From NCBI RefSeq assembly GCF_046299575.1, contig NZ_JBKBHX010000002.1, positions 124,001 through 188,000 of the forward strand: a stretch of 64,000 nt of DNA, written 5' to 3'. The translations under genes were made by a program, and so were the position numbers. Below the pieces are notes generated by a model. The model was not told the DNA's origin. It did no database searches and saw only the letters and a program-made list of their open reading frames with translations. Within the stretch, counting starts at the first letter, position 1, and every line of letters begins with the position of its first letter. Source of the stretch: Thermaurantimonas sp046299575. GTDB lineage: Bacteria > Bacteroidota > Bacteroidia > Flavobacteriales > Schleiferiaceae. This document shows positions 34,087-42,710 of this stretch, piece by piece.

Positions 34087-35456
34087 TCAATACTTTTTAT
34101 ATGTAGAACATAAGCCCCTGATTTTAGCCATGATAGGTCAAGGCCATTTATTAATTGTTGGTCAGAAAGGCGGGCTAAATAGTAAACTCTTCCCGTTAGA
34201 TCGGTAACCATAATTTCATAGTTTTTTTGATCTTTTACCTGTATAAAAACCGTATCTTTAAAAGGATTAGGAAAAATAGAAATTTGCTTACCTGATGACA
34301 CTTCATCACTCGACATAAAGTAGTGATCAGCAAACAGCCACAGTACAGCCTCTCCAAACTCTTGACGCCAAAATGCTTCGTTGTGTTGTCCGTTTGGCAC
34401 AACTTTATTCTGAATTCCTTGCTCAGCAAAGCCTGCTGCTATCAGGGTTTGTTTCATTTGAGCTATTTGTTGAGCTACAGAGCCATTGCTTTCTAAACCA
34501 CCTGCAAGCTGATAGATACGCATGGGATGTTTTTTTCCAACCGAAGCCGGATAGCTCCATACTTGATTCGAAAACCAATAACTCGGCGAAAAAATGCCAA
34601 GCTTTGAAAATACTTCTTGATTGCGCAGACCTCCATAAAAGGTTATTAGTCCTCCCATACTGCTGCCCATCATTCCGGTGCTGTTCCGGCTTTTTTGGGT
34701 GCGATACGCACTGTCGATGTACGGCTTGAGATACTGCACAATGAAGTCGATGTACTGGTCTCCCTGACCACCGCCGTATTGACTATTTACCCAAGGACTG
34801 TATTCATTGATTCGCTGAGTTCCTCCGTTGTCGATTCCCACCACGATGATGGATTTGCCCATCGAACTATACAAGCTGTTGAGCGTTTCATCTACCTGCC
34901 ATTCTCCGGCAAATGAGGTAGATTGGTCAAACAAATTTTGCCCGTCGTGCATGTAGAGTACCGGAAAACTGTCAGTACTCGTGGCATAATTCGGAGGTAA
35001 ATACAGCCAAATACGTCGGCTTCGGTTCAGTGGTGGCATAAAAAAGGCATTGCTTAAGATTGACACATTGTGTGCTGCTGTTGAATTTGTGCTACCCAGA
35101 TCTTCCCAACTCAAAATGGTCAACTTCAATGTATCGCCAGGCGACCAAATGTGCACTCTATTGGGTAAATAGCCGCCGTTCTGATTGCCTTCTACTGTCT
35201 GCCAACTTCCTCTTGTGAATTTAAACTGTATCGGATTCGTCGTGATTGACAGTGTTTTAAAGTATTGTGAGCCGATCTTAGTCATGATGGTGGTGGTATC
35301 CGAAGGGTTCCAATTGTTAAAATTACCAGCTATGTAGATAGATGCTGAAAGCGGGGTGTTCGCAGGAACCTGCTGTACAAGTATATGTAGCTGAGCTACT
35401 GCAGAAATATGTACCAGAATTGAGACAAATAATCCAAATATTTTAAATACCTTCAT
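34053..35456 (-). CDS. Secreted esterase with starch-binding-like domain and T9SS signal
   Basis: The 467-residue protein has a signal peptide (to about AVAQ), an N-terminal CBM20/48-like beta domain with AGNFNNWNPSD, an alpha/beta-hydrolase esterase domain of the Esterase D/feruloyl esterase type (nucleophile S266 in GSSMGG, RRIWLYLPPNY, LYMHDGQN), a late histidine in NGQHNEAFW, and a T9SS type A domain from IFPNPFKD. It probably cleaves esters of polysaccharides or siderophores outside the cell. I use the ATG at 35456; the frame extends upstream into the terminator region. It overlaps the deaminase gene by 34 nt. Confidence 0.87.
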   Translation of the reverse strand: MKVFKIFGLFVSILVHISAVAQLHILVQQVPANTPLSASIYIAGNFNNWNPSDTTTIMTKIGSQYFKTLSITTNPIQFKFTRGSWQTVEGNQNGGYLPNRVHIWSPGDTLKLTILSWEDLGSTNSTAAHNVSILSNAFFMPPLNRSRRIWLYLPPNYATSTDSFPVLYMHDGQNLFDQSTSFAGEWQVDETLNSLYSSMGKSIIVVGIDNGGTQRINEYSPWVNSQYGGGQGDQYIDFIVQYLKPYIDSAYRTQKSRNSTGMMGSSMGGLITFYGGLRNQEVFSKLGIFSPSYWFSNQVWSYPASVGKKHPMRIYQLAGGLESNGSVAQQIAQMKQTLIAAGFAEQGIQNKVVPNGQHNEAFWRQEFGEAVLWLFADHYFMSSDEVSSGKQISIFPNPFKDTVFIQVKDQKNYEIMVTDLTGRVYYLARLSDQQLINGLDLSWLKSGAYVLHIKSIEWNISKVLIRN

Positions 35457-35494
35457 AACATCGGAAAAAAATTGTTGTCCCAAAGATGCAATAA

Positions 35495-35526
35495 AAAAGG
35501 GCATGATGTGCGATTCATGCCCTTTT
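35495..35526 (-). terminator. Rho-independent terminator after the acidic protein gene
   Basis: AAAAGGGCATGA and TCATGCCCTTTT are perfect 12-nt arms around an 8-nt loop; on the minus strand the stem is followed by more T (TTTTTTATT). It separates the upstream acidic-protein/DHS-like operon from the esterase gene. Confidence 0.85.
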
Positions 35527-35558
35527 ACTGCTCAAAAGTCTTTTAAAATATCTGATTA

Positions 35559-36014
35559 TCAGTAATCTTCATCCTCTTCGTCTTCCTCATCGGTGTATTC
35601 CTCTTCATCATCGTCTTCATAATCATCTTCCGGGTCAAAGCCTGCTTCCATAAATCGATCTTCGGTGCTGCGCTTTTTCTTGCGAGGCTTTACATCCTCT
35701 TCTTCATCCGATTCTGATTCGTTATCATCTACTTCGCTTATAGGAGGCACATCGATGATCGGTGGGGTAAGTACATCTTCCTCGTCCTCTTCAGTGAGCA
35801 AATAGTTCTCCACTTTCTCGGCGAGTTCTACGCTCACTTTTACAAGGTATTTTGTATCTTCGGTTTCGAGGGGCACAGCTGATACCCATTCGTTCTTGGC
35901 ATTTTTAAATTTTATGATTGCATCCTCATACCCATTGGGATAAGTTTCCAAAAGCAGGCTGAGGAGCTTGTTGGTGATATTTTTGTAATCGACTATTACT
36001 CTCTTTTTTTCCAT
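35559..36014 (-). CDS. Conserved acidic protein of unknown function
   Basis: The 151-residue protein has a folded-looking N-terminal part (about 1-75: VDYKNITNKLLSLLLE, then VPLETEDTKYLVKVS) and a long, very acidic, low-complexity tail (E/D-rich, ending EEDEEDEDY) with a short basic patch PRKKKR near 110. There is no signal peptide, so it is cytoplasmic. I do not recognise a function. It is 11 nt downstream of the deoxyhypusine-synthase-like gene and ends at a strong terminator, so the two probably form an operon. Confidence 0.75.
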   Translation of the reverse strand: MEKKRVIVDYKNITNKLLSLLLETYPNGYEDAIIKFKNAKNEWVSAVPLETEDTKYLVKVSVELAEKVENYLLTEEDEEDVLTPPIIDVPPISEVDDNESESDEEEDVKPRKKKRSTEDRFMEAGFDPEDDYEDDDEEEYTDEEDEEDEDY

Positions 36015-36025
36015 AAACCTTTCAA

Positions 36026-37003
36026 TTACTGACCGAGAATCCAGGCGAATATGAGGGGTGCTACGATGGCAGCATCTGATTCGATGACAAATTTTGGAGT
36101 ATCAATTCCAAGTTTTCCCCAAGTGATTTTTTCATTGGGAACGGCTCCTGAATAGCTGCCGTAGCTGGTGGTTGAGTCACTGATCTGGCAGAAGTAGCTC
36201 CAGAAGGGGATGTTTTCCATTTCGAGGTCTTGGTAGAGCATTGGTACTACGCAGATCGGAAAATCACCGGCTATACCTCCTCCGATTTGGAAGAAACCTA
36301 TTCCCTTGCCACTGCTGTTTTTAATGTAATAATCAGCCAGCCATACCATGTACTCAATGCCTGATTTTACTACACTGGGTTTAACATCTCCTTTTATACA
36401 GTAGGAGGCAAAGATGTTTCCCATAGTCGAATCTTCCCAGCCGGGTACTACAATGGGCAGATTTTTTTCTGCCGCAGCCACCATCCAAGAGTCTTTAGGG
36501 TCGATTTGGTAGTACTGTTCGAGAACTCCACTGCGAATGAGCTCATACATGTATTCATGCGGAAAATAGCGCTTACCTTCGGTGTCAGCTTCTTTCCAGA
36601 GTTTATAGATGTGCTTTTGCAGACGGCGGAAGGCTTCTTCTTCAGGTATGCAGGTGTCGGTTACACGATTAAAGCCGTTTTCAAGCAACTCCCATTCATC
36701 TTGCGGACTGAGGTCTCGGTAATTGGGTATGCGCTTGTAGTGATTGTGCGCTACTAAGTTCATTAGGTCTTCTTCGAGGTTAGCACCTGTACAAGAAATG
36801 ATGTGCACTTTGTCTTGACGGATCATTTCTGCCAGGCTTACCCCCAGTTCTGCTGTACTCATAGCACCCGCCAGAGTAATCATCATTTTTCCACCTTCAT
36901 CGAGGTGTTTTTCATAGGCTTTGGCTGCATCCATCAAGGCTGCAGCATTGAAATGTCTGAAATTGTATTCTATAAATTTAGAAACCGGACCTCTATTTTT
37001 CAT
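36026..37003 (-). CDS. Deoxyhypusine synthase family protein, catalytic Lys absent
   Basis: The 325-residue NAD-binding protein aligns with deoxyhypusine synthase: TLAGAMSTAELG (46-54 region), SCTGANLEEDL, the GWEDSTMGN loop and the C-terminal ITWGKL. In eukaryotic DHS the substrate-bearing lysine sits in GGGVVKHH; here the block is GGGIAGDF (241-248), with Gly at that position. The HSY histidine of eukaryotic DHS also appears replaced (FASY). Bacteria lack eIF5A, so the role is different; a polyamine-related NAD-dependent reaction is possible. Adjacent to the acidic protein gene. Confidence 0.87.
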   Translation of the reverse strand: MKNRGPVSKFIEYNFRHFNAAALMDAAKAYEKHLDEGGKMMITLAGAMSTAELGVSLAEMIRQDKVHIISCTGANLEEDLMNLVAHNHYKRIPNYRDLSPQDEWELLENGFNRVTDTCIPEEEAFRRLQKHIYKLWKEADTEGKRYFPHEYMYELIRSGVLEQYYQIDPKDSWMVAAAEKNLPIVVPGWEDSTMGNIFASYCIKGDVKPSVVKSGIEYMVWLADYYIKNSSGKGIGFFQIGGGIAGDFPICVVPMLYQDLEMENIPFWSYFCQISDSTTSYGSYSGAVPNEKITWGKLGIDTPKFVIESDAAIVAPLIFAWILGQ

Positions 37004-37089
37004 TTTGAGTGAAGTGCAATGATTTGGCGGGGCGAAAATATTTTGTGGTATATGATTATCAAATTATTTACCATTTGATGTAGCGTAGT

Positions 37090-37866
37090 TTAAGAAAATT
37101 TTGGTTTGCGCTTTTCGAGAAAAGCAGATGTCCCTTCTTTGAAATCAGCTGTTCCAAAGCACTTACCAAATTCTTCAATTTCTGTGTCAAGGCCACTGCG
37201 CTGGTAAGCGTAGCCTGCATTCACGGCTCGTATGGCAGCCGCTAAAGCAGTTGATGAATTTTTTGACATGGCATCAGCCAATGCAGCAGCATTGTCCATC
37301 AGCTCTTCTTGGCTTGTCACTTTGTTCACCAGACCCCATTGTAAAGCTTCTTCGGCTTGAATCATGCCGGCTGTAAGGATCATTTCCAGTGCTTTTCCCT
37401 TACCTATCAATTGAGCAAGACGCTGCGTGCCACCATAGCCTGGGATAAGTCCGAGGGTAACTTCGGGTAGTCCAAGTCGGGCGTTGTTTGATGCAATGCG
37501 CACATGGCATGCCATAGCCAGCTCTAATCCACCACCTAATGCGTATCCATTGATGGCGGCTATAATAGGTTTAGGATAATTTTCGATATAATCAAACAGC
37601 AACTTCTGACCCTGAGCTGCAAGTTGTTTTCCTTCCTCTACACCATAAGAGGCAAATTCTGAGATGTCTGCTCCCGCGACAAAGGCCTTCTGTCCGGCGC
37701 CGGTAATGATGATTACCCGCACCTCTCTGTCATTTTTCAGAGTAGCGAGGGCATTGTGTAATTCTTCAATAGTAGGCTTATTCAGTGCATTGAGCTTTTC
37801 AGGGCGATTAATTGTGATAACTGCTCGGTTAATCGATTTTTGAATAAGTAGGTTGGCGTAATTCAT
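37090..37866 (-). CDS. Enoyl-CoA hydratase/isomerase family protein
   Basis: The 258-residue crotonase hydrates trans-2-enoyl-CoA or acts on a related thioester. The oxyanion-hole segments AGADI near 66 and GYALGGG near 107, and both catalytic glutamates (in GGGLELA and LGLPEVTLG), are present, so a hydratase is likely. Its 5' end overlaps the sensor kinase gene by 38 nt. It is not next to other beta-oxidation genes. Confidence 0.9.
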   Translation of the reverse strand: MNYANLLIQKSINRAVITINRPEKLNALNKPTIEELHNALATLKNDREVRVIIITGAGQKAFVAGADISEFASYGVEEGKQLAAQGQKLLFDYIENYPKPIIAAINGYALGGGLELAMACHVRIASNNARLGLPEVTLGLIPGYGGTQRLAQLIGKGKALEMILTAGMIQAEEALQWGLVNKVTSQEELMDNAAALADAMSKNSSTALAAAIRAVNAGYAYQRSGLDTEIEEFGKCFGTADFKEGTSAFLEKRKPKFS

Positions 37867-39304
37867 TTTTTTGTAATTTTTTTAAAAAGTGTAATGTGAA
37901 GGTAGATCCTACATTTTTAGTTGTTTGCAAATCTATACGCCCACCGTGAGCATCTACAATATTTTTTACTATGGCCAATCCAAGCCCCATACCTGAAGTT
38001 TTGGTAGTGAAGCGAGGGATAAAGATTTTTTCTTTTAATTCATCGTCAATTCCACAGCCATTATCGTGCACAGAAATCAGCGCTTCATCTTCATTTTCAG
38101 TAACCTGAATTGTAATTTTTGGATTTTCCCGGCCTTCAGTAGCGTGAATTGCATTTTTTAAAAGGTTATTTAAAGCTTGTGTTATTTGACCTCTATCACC
38201 CGTTATAAATATGGGATTATCCGGCGTTTCTATCTGAATTTGATGATCTGTAATAAGACTGCCGGTTTGGCGGGCGATTTCGCAAAGGTCAATACGCTCA
38301 AGGGATATTTCAGGCAGCTTGCTGTATCTGGAGAAGGTGTCAGCAATGCGCGAAAGGGTATCGATCTGGGTGATCATACTGTCGCAGAATTCCTTTAGCT
38401 TTTCTGGCTCCGATGTTTTAAGAGAGCGCTCAATCCACTGCACATTTAGCCGCATGGGCGTGAGCGGATTTTTAATTTCATGTGCCACTTGCCGGGCCAC
38501 ATCGCGCCAAGCAGAGTCGCGCTCGCTGTCAGCTAATTTTTCAGCACTGTGTTTTAGCTCGAGGAGCACGCGGTTGTAATCATCTACAAGTTGTTGTATT
38601 TCAGAGGGATATTTTCCTGTGATGGGTTTTGAATCTTGAATTTTATCGTTAGCCAGCACCTGTGCTCTAAGTTTATCGAGAGGTCTTGTGATGGTGTGGG
38701 CCAGAAAAATGGCTGCTCCAATGGCAATTAAAAAGAGAATTGTGTAAATCTGTATTAAATTGATAAAGAAATTTTTCATTTCCCTATTGAAAAAGTGTTG
38801 ATCGAGCAGATAAGGAATATTGATGATCAACAGCTCATTGCCGTTTTCGTCGTACAAAAAGAAAAAATCGTAGAGATACTTGTGATTGTCAATTATTGTT
38901 TGCAATGTATATCGGTCGCCGAAGCTCATTTTAATTGTAGTGATAAGGGCTGAGTCGAGCTGTAAGGGAAAGAGCTTTCTGTCTTGATCGGATATGCGCG
39001 TAGAGCTTGTGAGCAATCGTCCGTTTAAATCGTAAAAAGCAATATCCACATTGTGCACATCGCTTATTTCACAAATTTTTTGGCTAAAACCACGAGCTAT
39101 GGCAATGGGGTTTTTGGGGATTTTACTGGAGTTTAGGTGGTGAGATATTGAGGCTGTAATAGAATACTCCTTTCGCCTCAACCGCTCTAAGTGATAAATT
39201 TCACTTTCTTTTTTATAGTGGTATAAAAAATAAACTCCCGTAAGTACAAAAGACAAAAGGGTTACAGCCAGTATCGCTAAAATAATGGTATAGCGCAGCT
39301 TCAT
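37829..39304 (-). CDS. Membrane sensor histidine kinase (NtrY-like)
   Basis: The 491-residue kinase has TM1 (about 6-28), a periplasmic sensor region of about 150 residues, TM2 (about 180-203), a HAMP-like linker and a HisKA domain with the phospho-histidine H275 in VAHEIKNPLTPMR. N, G1 and G2 ATP boxes (NNLLKNAIHA, DNGCGID, GMGLGLAIV) complete it. HEIKNPLTP is typical of the NtrY group. No response regulator is adjacent; the closest upstream gene is the Lol-type permease, 11 nt away. The signal is unknown. Confidence 0.9.
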   Translation of the reverse strand: MKLRYTIILAILAVTLLSFVLTGVYFLYHYKKESEIYHLERLRRKEYSITASISHHLNSSKIPKNPIAIARGFSQKICEISDVHNVDIAFYDLNGRLLTSSTRISDQDRKLFPLQLDSALITTIKMSFGDRYTLQTIIDNHKYLYDFFFLYDENGNELLIINIPYLLDQHFFNREMKNFFINLIQIYTILFLIAIGAAIFLAHTITRPLDKLRAQVLANDKIQDSKPITGKYPSEIQQLVDDYNRVLLELKHSAEKLADSERDSAWRDVARQVAHEIKNPLTPMRLNVQWIERSLKTSEPEKLKEFCDSMITQIDTLSRIADTFSRYSKLPEISLERIDLCEIARQTGSLITDHQIQIETPDNPIFITGDRGQITQALNNLLKNAIHATEGRENPKITIQVTENEDEALISVHDNGCGIDDELKEKIFIPRFTTKTSGMGLGLAIVKNIVDAHGGRIDLQTTKNVGSTFTLHFLKKLQKNELRQPTYSKID

Positions 39305-39315
39305 GCCAGGTGAAC

Positions 39316-40533
39316 TTAAAGTAACCGACCCGAAACTTTCACAATCTTCGGAAGTCCGAGTACGGCGGCAAAGTTGGTGCCATAGCCTATGGCAAGTACA
39401 GTGATGGCAATAAACAACAGCTGCATCGGTCTAAGCTCCACCGGGTAAGCTTCAACTAAATATCCTTCGCCGAGTTTTACCAATCCAAATATGTCCTGAA
39501 GCCATACAATTCCAATGCCGATCAGCAGTCCGGCTGCTACACCGGTCGAAACGATCAACATACCTGTAAATCTAAAAATTGATGAAATATCTGATAGTGT
39601 AAGTCCAAGCGCCCGGAAAAGAAAAATGTTTGAACGCTTTTCGTAGATTAACATGCGCATAGAGCCCATCAAGCCAAAGCTAGCCAAAAGAGCAATAAAT
39701 GAAAATATTAGATAAACCACAAGTTTTTCAGCCTGCATAATTTTAAAAAAGGCTTCCTGCTGTTCTTCTCTGTTCAAAATCCGAAATCCTTTCAGTGTCT
39801 TTTGCAAATAGAACTGAGCATCTTTTACGCTGTGTCCATTTTTAACCTTGACTTCAATGGCTGAGAATCCATCGATTAAGTTCATCCACTCTTTTAACTG
39901 TTCGATATTTATAATACAGTATTTTTCATCTACCTCAGGCTGAATGGAGAAGATGCCACTGGTCATCAACATAGCTTGACTAAAGGCCTTGTCAGGTCGA
40001 TTCAGATTGCGTGCATCAGCCCTTGGCACATATACTTGAAAAAGTTCATTATCTAAGCCGGCAGAAACTCCAAGATGATACGCAACGCCTATTCCTAAAA
40101 TTGCTTGCCCGGGATTGTAATTGATCGTTCCATACAAAACACTTTTGCCAAGCTGTGCCACGCTTTGAAAACTTGAATCTACTCCTTTCAGCACAGCTAC
40201 GAATTCGCGAACGCCTTTACGCAAGTACGCTTTTTCTTCCAGTACAAAAGATAGGTTCTGTACACTTGGTAATTGTTTCAGCAAATGGTAGAGCGAGTCA
40301 CTACCAGAGGCATATTTTCCTTTTGCGGGCAGTATTTTTAAATCTGGATCAAAAGTATTGTATAATTCTCTCGAGAAGTTTTCTAGCCCATTAAACGCAC
40401 TCAAAACTACTACAAGGGCTACAGTACATGCCACTATGCCAAGTATTGAAATAAAACCAAGAATACTTACAGCACTCTTGGCAGATCTGCTGCCGAAATA
40501 TCTGAATGCAATGAACCAAGTAACTACCCTCAT
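39316..40533 (-). CDS. FtsX/LolE-type ABC transporter permease
   Basis: The 405-residue protein has an N-terminal TM with the FRYF and ILGFISILGIVACTVALVVV block, a large periplasmic domain, and three C-terminal TMs, the MacB/FtsX topology. Similarity is to LolC/LolE, which extract lipoproteins from the inner membrane with the ATPase LolD. No ATPase gene is in this cluster. It is in a tight minus-strand run with rbfA (5 nt upstream) and the sensor kinase gene. Confidence 0.85.
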   Translation of the reverse strand: MRVVTWFIAFRYFGSRSAKSAVSILGFISILGIVACTVALVVVLSAFNGLENFSRELYNTFDPDLKILPAKGKYASGSDSLYHLLKQLPSVQNLSFVLEEKAYLRKGVREFVAVLKGVDSSFQSVAQLGKSVLYGTINYNPGQAILGIGVAYHLGVSAGLDNELFQVYVPRADARNLNRPDKAFSQAMLMTSGIFSIQPEVDEKYCIINIEQLKEWMNLIDGFSAIEVKVKNGHSVKDAQFYLQKTLKGFRILNREEQQEAFFKIMQAEKLVVYLIFSFIALLASFGLMGSMRMLIYEKRSNIFLFRALGLTLSDISSIFRFTGMLIVSTGVAAGLLIGIGIVWLQDIFGLVKLGEGYLVEAYPVELRPMQLLFIAITVLAIGYGTNFAAVLGLPKIVKVSGRLL

Positions 40534-40538
40534 GCAGT

Positions 40539-40898
40539 TTATTTGATGGGATTCTCACCGCCCTCTTTCAAAAGTTTATCGATTTCAGCTTCTTTTTCAA
40601 AGGCATCGTCGATGAGAAAATGAAGCTCTGGCATTATTCTTAGGTGTTTTCCCACAAGTTTGGCTGCCTCTTGTTTTATAGCTACATAGTTTTCATCGAG
40701 ATAAAGCTTCACTTCCTTGTGTTTTTCAAATGGAAAAACACTGAGGTAGATTCGGGCGATGGAAAGATCGGGAGTTATTTTTACGGCTGTCACGCTGATT
40801 AAGACACCCGGAAAAGTATTCTTTCCGATCTTTTGGATAAGATTGCCAAACTCTTCTTGTAAGAAGGATTCAACTCTGGCTATTCTATTTGCTTTCAT
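40539..40898 (-). CDS. rbfA: 30S ribosome-binding factor RbfA
   Basis: The 119-residue KH-like protein assists 16S rRNA 5'-end maturation and cold adaptation. RIARVESFLQEEFGNLIQ at the N terminus, LSIARIYLSVF and the C-terminal RIMPELHFLIDDAFE are diagnostic. It overlaps thiL by 4 nt (ATGA) and precedes the Lol-type permease by 5 nt, a pairing often seen in Bacteroidota. Confidence 0.94.
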   Translation of the reverse strand: MKANRIARVESFLQEEFGNLIQKIGKNTFPGVLISVTAVKITPDLSIARIYLSVFPFEKHKEVKLYLDENYVAIKQEAAKLVGKHLRIMPELHFLIDDAFEKEAEIDKLLKEGGENPIK

Positions 40899-41956
40899 GG
40901 CTGTGAATTTTGCTTTTTAAAAGAGTTCCACCCCTGGGCTGTTATGGGAATTTCTTCGTTTAGATTAGTAACAAGCGTAGCCGGTAAATTAGGCTCTGTC
41001 ATATGGCCAATAACTGTGAAGTCTGGGTGGTTTTTTATTTTTTCATAGTCGCTAAGAGGAATGGTAAACAGCAATTCGTAGTCTTCACCCCCGTTAAGGG
41101 CAACGGTTGTCGCATTCAGCTGCATTTCTTCACAAACCTTAAAGGTCTGTTGGTCGATCGGTAACTTATTTTCATAAATGCGGGCACCTACACCACTTTT
41201 GGTAGTTATGTGTAATAATTCGCTTGAAAGGCCGTCACTTATGTCGATCATGCTCGTCGGCCTTATGCCGAGAGCTCTTAATTGCTCGAGAGCATCTGTA
41301 CGCGCTTCGGGCCTTAATAGTCGGCGTACCACATAGTCGTAAGGCGAGAGGTCAGGTTGCACATACGGATTGGCTTTAAATACTTCTTTTTCGCGTTCTA
41401 GCACCAATAGCCCGCAATAAGCCCCTCCCAAATCGCCTGTTACTACGATTAAATCGTTTGGTTTGGCTGTACTGCGGAGTATGGCTTCGCCTTTTTTTAC
41501 CCGCCCGATGGCTGTTACACTAATAGTCATTCCAGAGGTTGAAGTTGTAGTATCGCCACCCACTAGGTCGATTCCATAGCGGCTGCAAGCCATTTGCATA
41601 CCTTCGTAAATTTCTTCTAAGGCTTCCACGGAGCTTCGGGCTGATACGGCAATACCTACAATGGCATGAGTAGGCTCTCCCCCCATCGCGGCTATGTCTG
41701 ATATGTTTACGACTATGGCTTTGTAACCTAAATGTTTTAAAGGCGTATAAAAAAAGTCAAAATGTACACCCTCAGTCAGTAAATCTTTAGAAATCAGCGT
41801 CTCATAACCTCTGTTATCAATAATGGCCGCATCGTCGCCTATGCCTCTAATGGTATCTTCTCGCTTTATGGTCAGCAGTTTTGACAAATGGTCAATTAAG
41901 CCAAACTCGCCTAACTCGCTGAGGGGGGTGAATTTTTTGTTTTTATCTTCAAGCAT
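40895..41956 (-). CDS. thiL: Thiamine-phosphate kinase
   Basis: The 353-residue PurM-like kinase makes thiamine diphosphate from thiamine phosphate and ATP. Conserved motifs GIGDDAAIID, the Mg-binding VNISDIAAMGG, VGGDTTTS and TGDLGGAYCGL, ISDGLSSELLH and NGGEDYELLF are all present. It lies one base after the beta-barrel gene and overlaps rbfA by 4 nt. Confidence 0.95.
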   Translation of the reverse strand: MLEDKNKKFTPLSELGEFGLIDHLSKLLTIKREDTIRGIGDDAAIIDNRGYETLISKDLLTEGVHFDFFYTPLKHLGYKAIVVNISDIAAMGGEPTHAIVGIAVSARSSVEALEEIYEGMQMACSRYGIDLVGGDTTTSTSGMTISVTAIGRVKKGEAILRSTAKPNDLIVVTGDLGGAYCGLLVLEREKEVFKANPYVQPDLSPYDYVVRRLLRPEARTDALEQLRALGIRPTSMIDISDGLSSELLHITTKSGVGARIYENKLPIDQQTFKVCEEMQLNATTVALNGGEDYELLFTIPLSDYEKIKNHPDFTVIGHMTEPNLPATLVTNLNEEIPITAQGWNSFKKQNSQP

Positions 41957-41957
41957 T

Positions 41958-42710
41958 TTAGTAAAAATAATACCTCAATCCGACTGTTAAACCTGTTGAA
42001 AAATACCGTTCACGCGGGAAGAAAGCATTGTTTTCAAACATAGGATTGAGCATATAGTGAAAGAATGGTCGCACAAAGATAGAGTATTCTTCAGCCAGTC
42101 GAAAGTTGCCACTCAGAGATATACCCACTGTGTAGTTGATCTTTCGGGCTTCGTTAGTTACATCAAATTGATCGATCTGACTTCCGCTTTGTTTGTCAGA
42201 AATTTTTCCGGTATAGCTGCGCAAAAGGTTTATTTGAATTATAGGAATAAATTCTAAATCAAAAACTTCAGTAATGGTGCCGCGAAATGAAAATTGAATC
42301 GGCAAATTGATAAAAGACAATTTGCTCGTCAAATCATATGTCTGTTGATTAAATTCATAATTTCTGTCTCGATACCCCAAAGTTCCGTATTGCACTCCAG
42401 TCCAGAGCTCAAGCGATGATGCCAGGCGAAAGACAAAATCTCCGCCAAAGCTATAGGCTAAAACAGGTGATGTACGCGATTCGTTGCTGCTTCCTATCGG
42501 CAAACCACCCAGACCTATTGAATCACTCATTATACGCCTATTTGTAATATAAGGATTTACGTTAAAGGCAAGCGATATGTTTGATTTTTTTGTCTGAGAG
42601 TCGGTAAAATATACAATCTTTTCTTTGCCGTCTTTTTGGGCAAAACTGATCGCTGGAATTAAAATAAAAAGACTATTAAAAACAAAAAAATAATGTAGAA
42701 TTTTGTTCAT
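41958..42710 (-). CDS. Predicted outer-membrane beta-barrel protein
   Basis: The 250-residue protein has a signal peptide (to about ISFAQ) and amphipathic strands ending in FSTGLTVGLRYYFY with a terminal aromatic, the outer-membrane barrel signature. Size and pattern fit the 'outer membrane beta-barrel' domain common in Bacteroidota; substrate unknown. It overlaps the O-antigen ligase-like gene by 4 nt (ATGA), linking it to the envelope-glycan pair upstream. Confidence 0.75.
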   Translation of the reverse strand: MNKILHYFFVFNSLFILIPAISFAQKDGKEKIVYFTDSQTKKSNISLAFNVNPYITNRRIMSDSIGLGGLPIGSSNESRTSPVLAYSFGGDFVFRLASSLELWTGVQYGTLGYRDRNYEFNQQTYDLTSKLSFINLPIQFSFRGTITEVFDLEFIPIIQINLLRSYTGKISDKQSGSQIDQFDVTNEARKINYTVGISLSGNFRLAEEYSIFVRPFFHYMLNPMFENNAFFPRERYFSTGLTVGLRYYFY

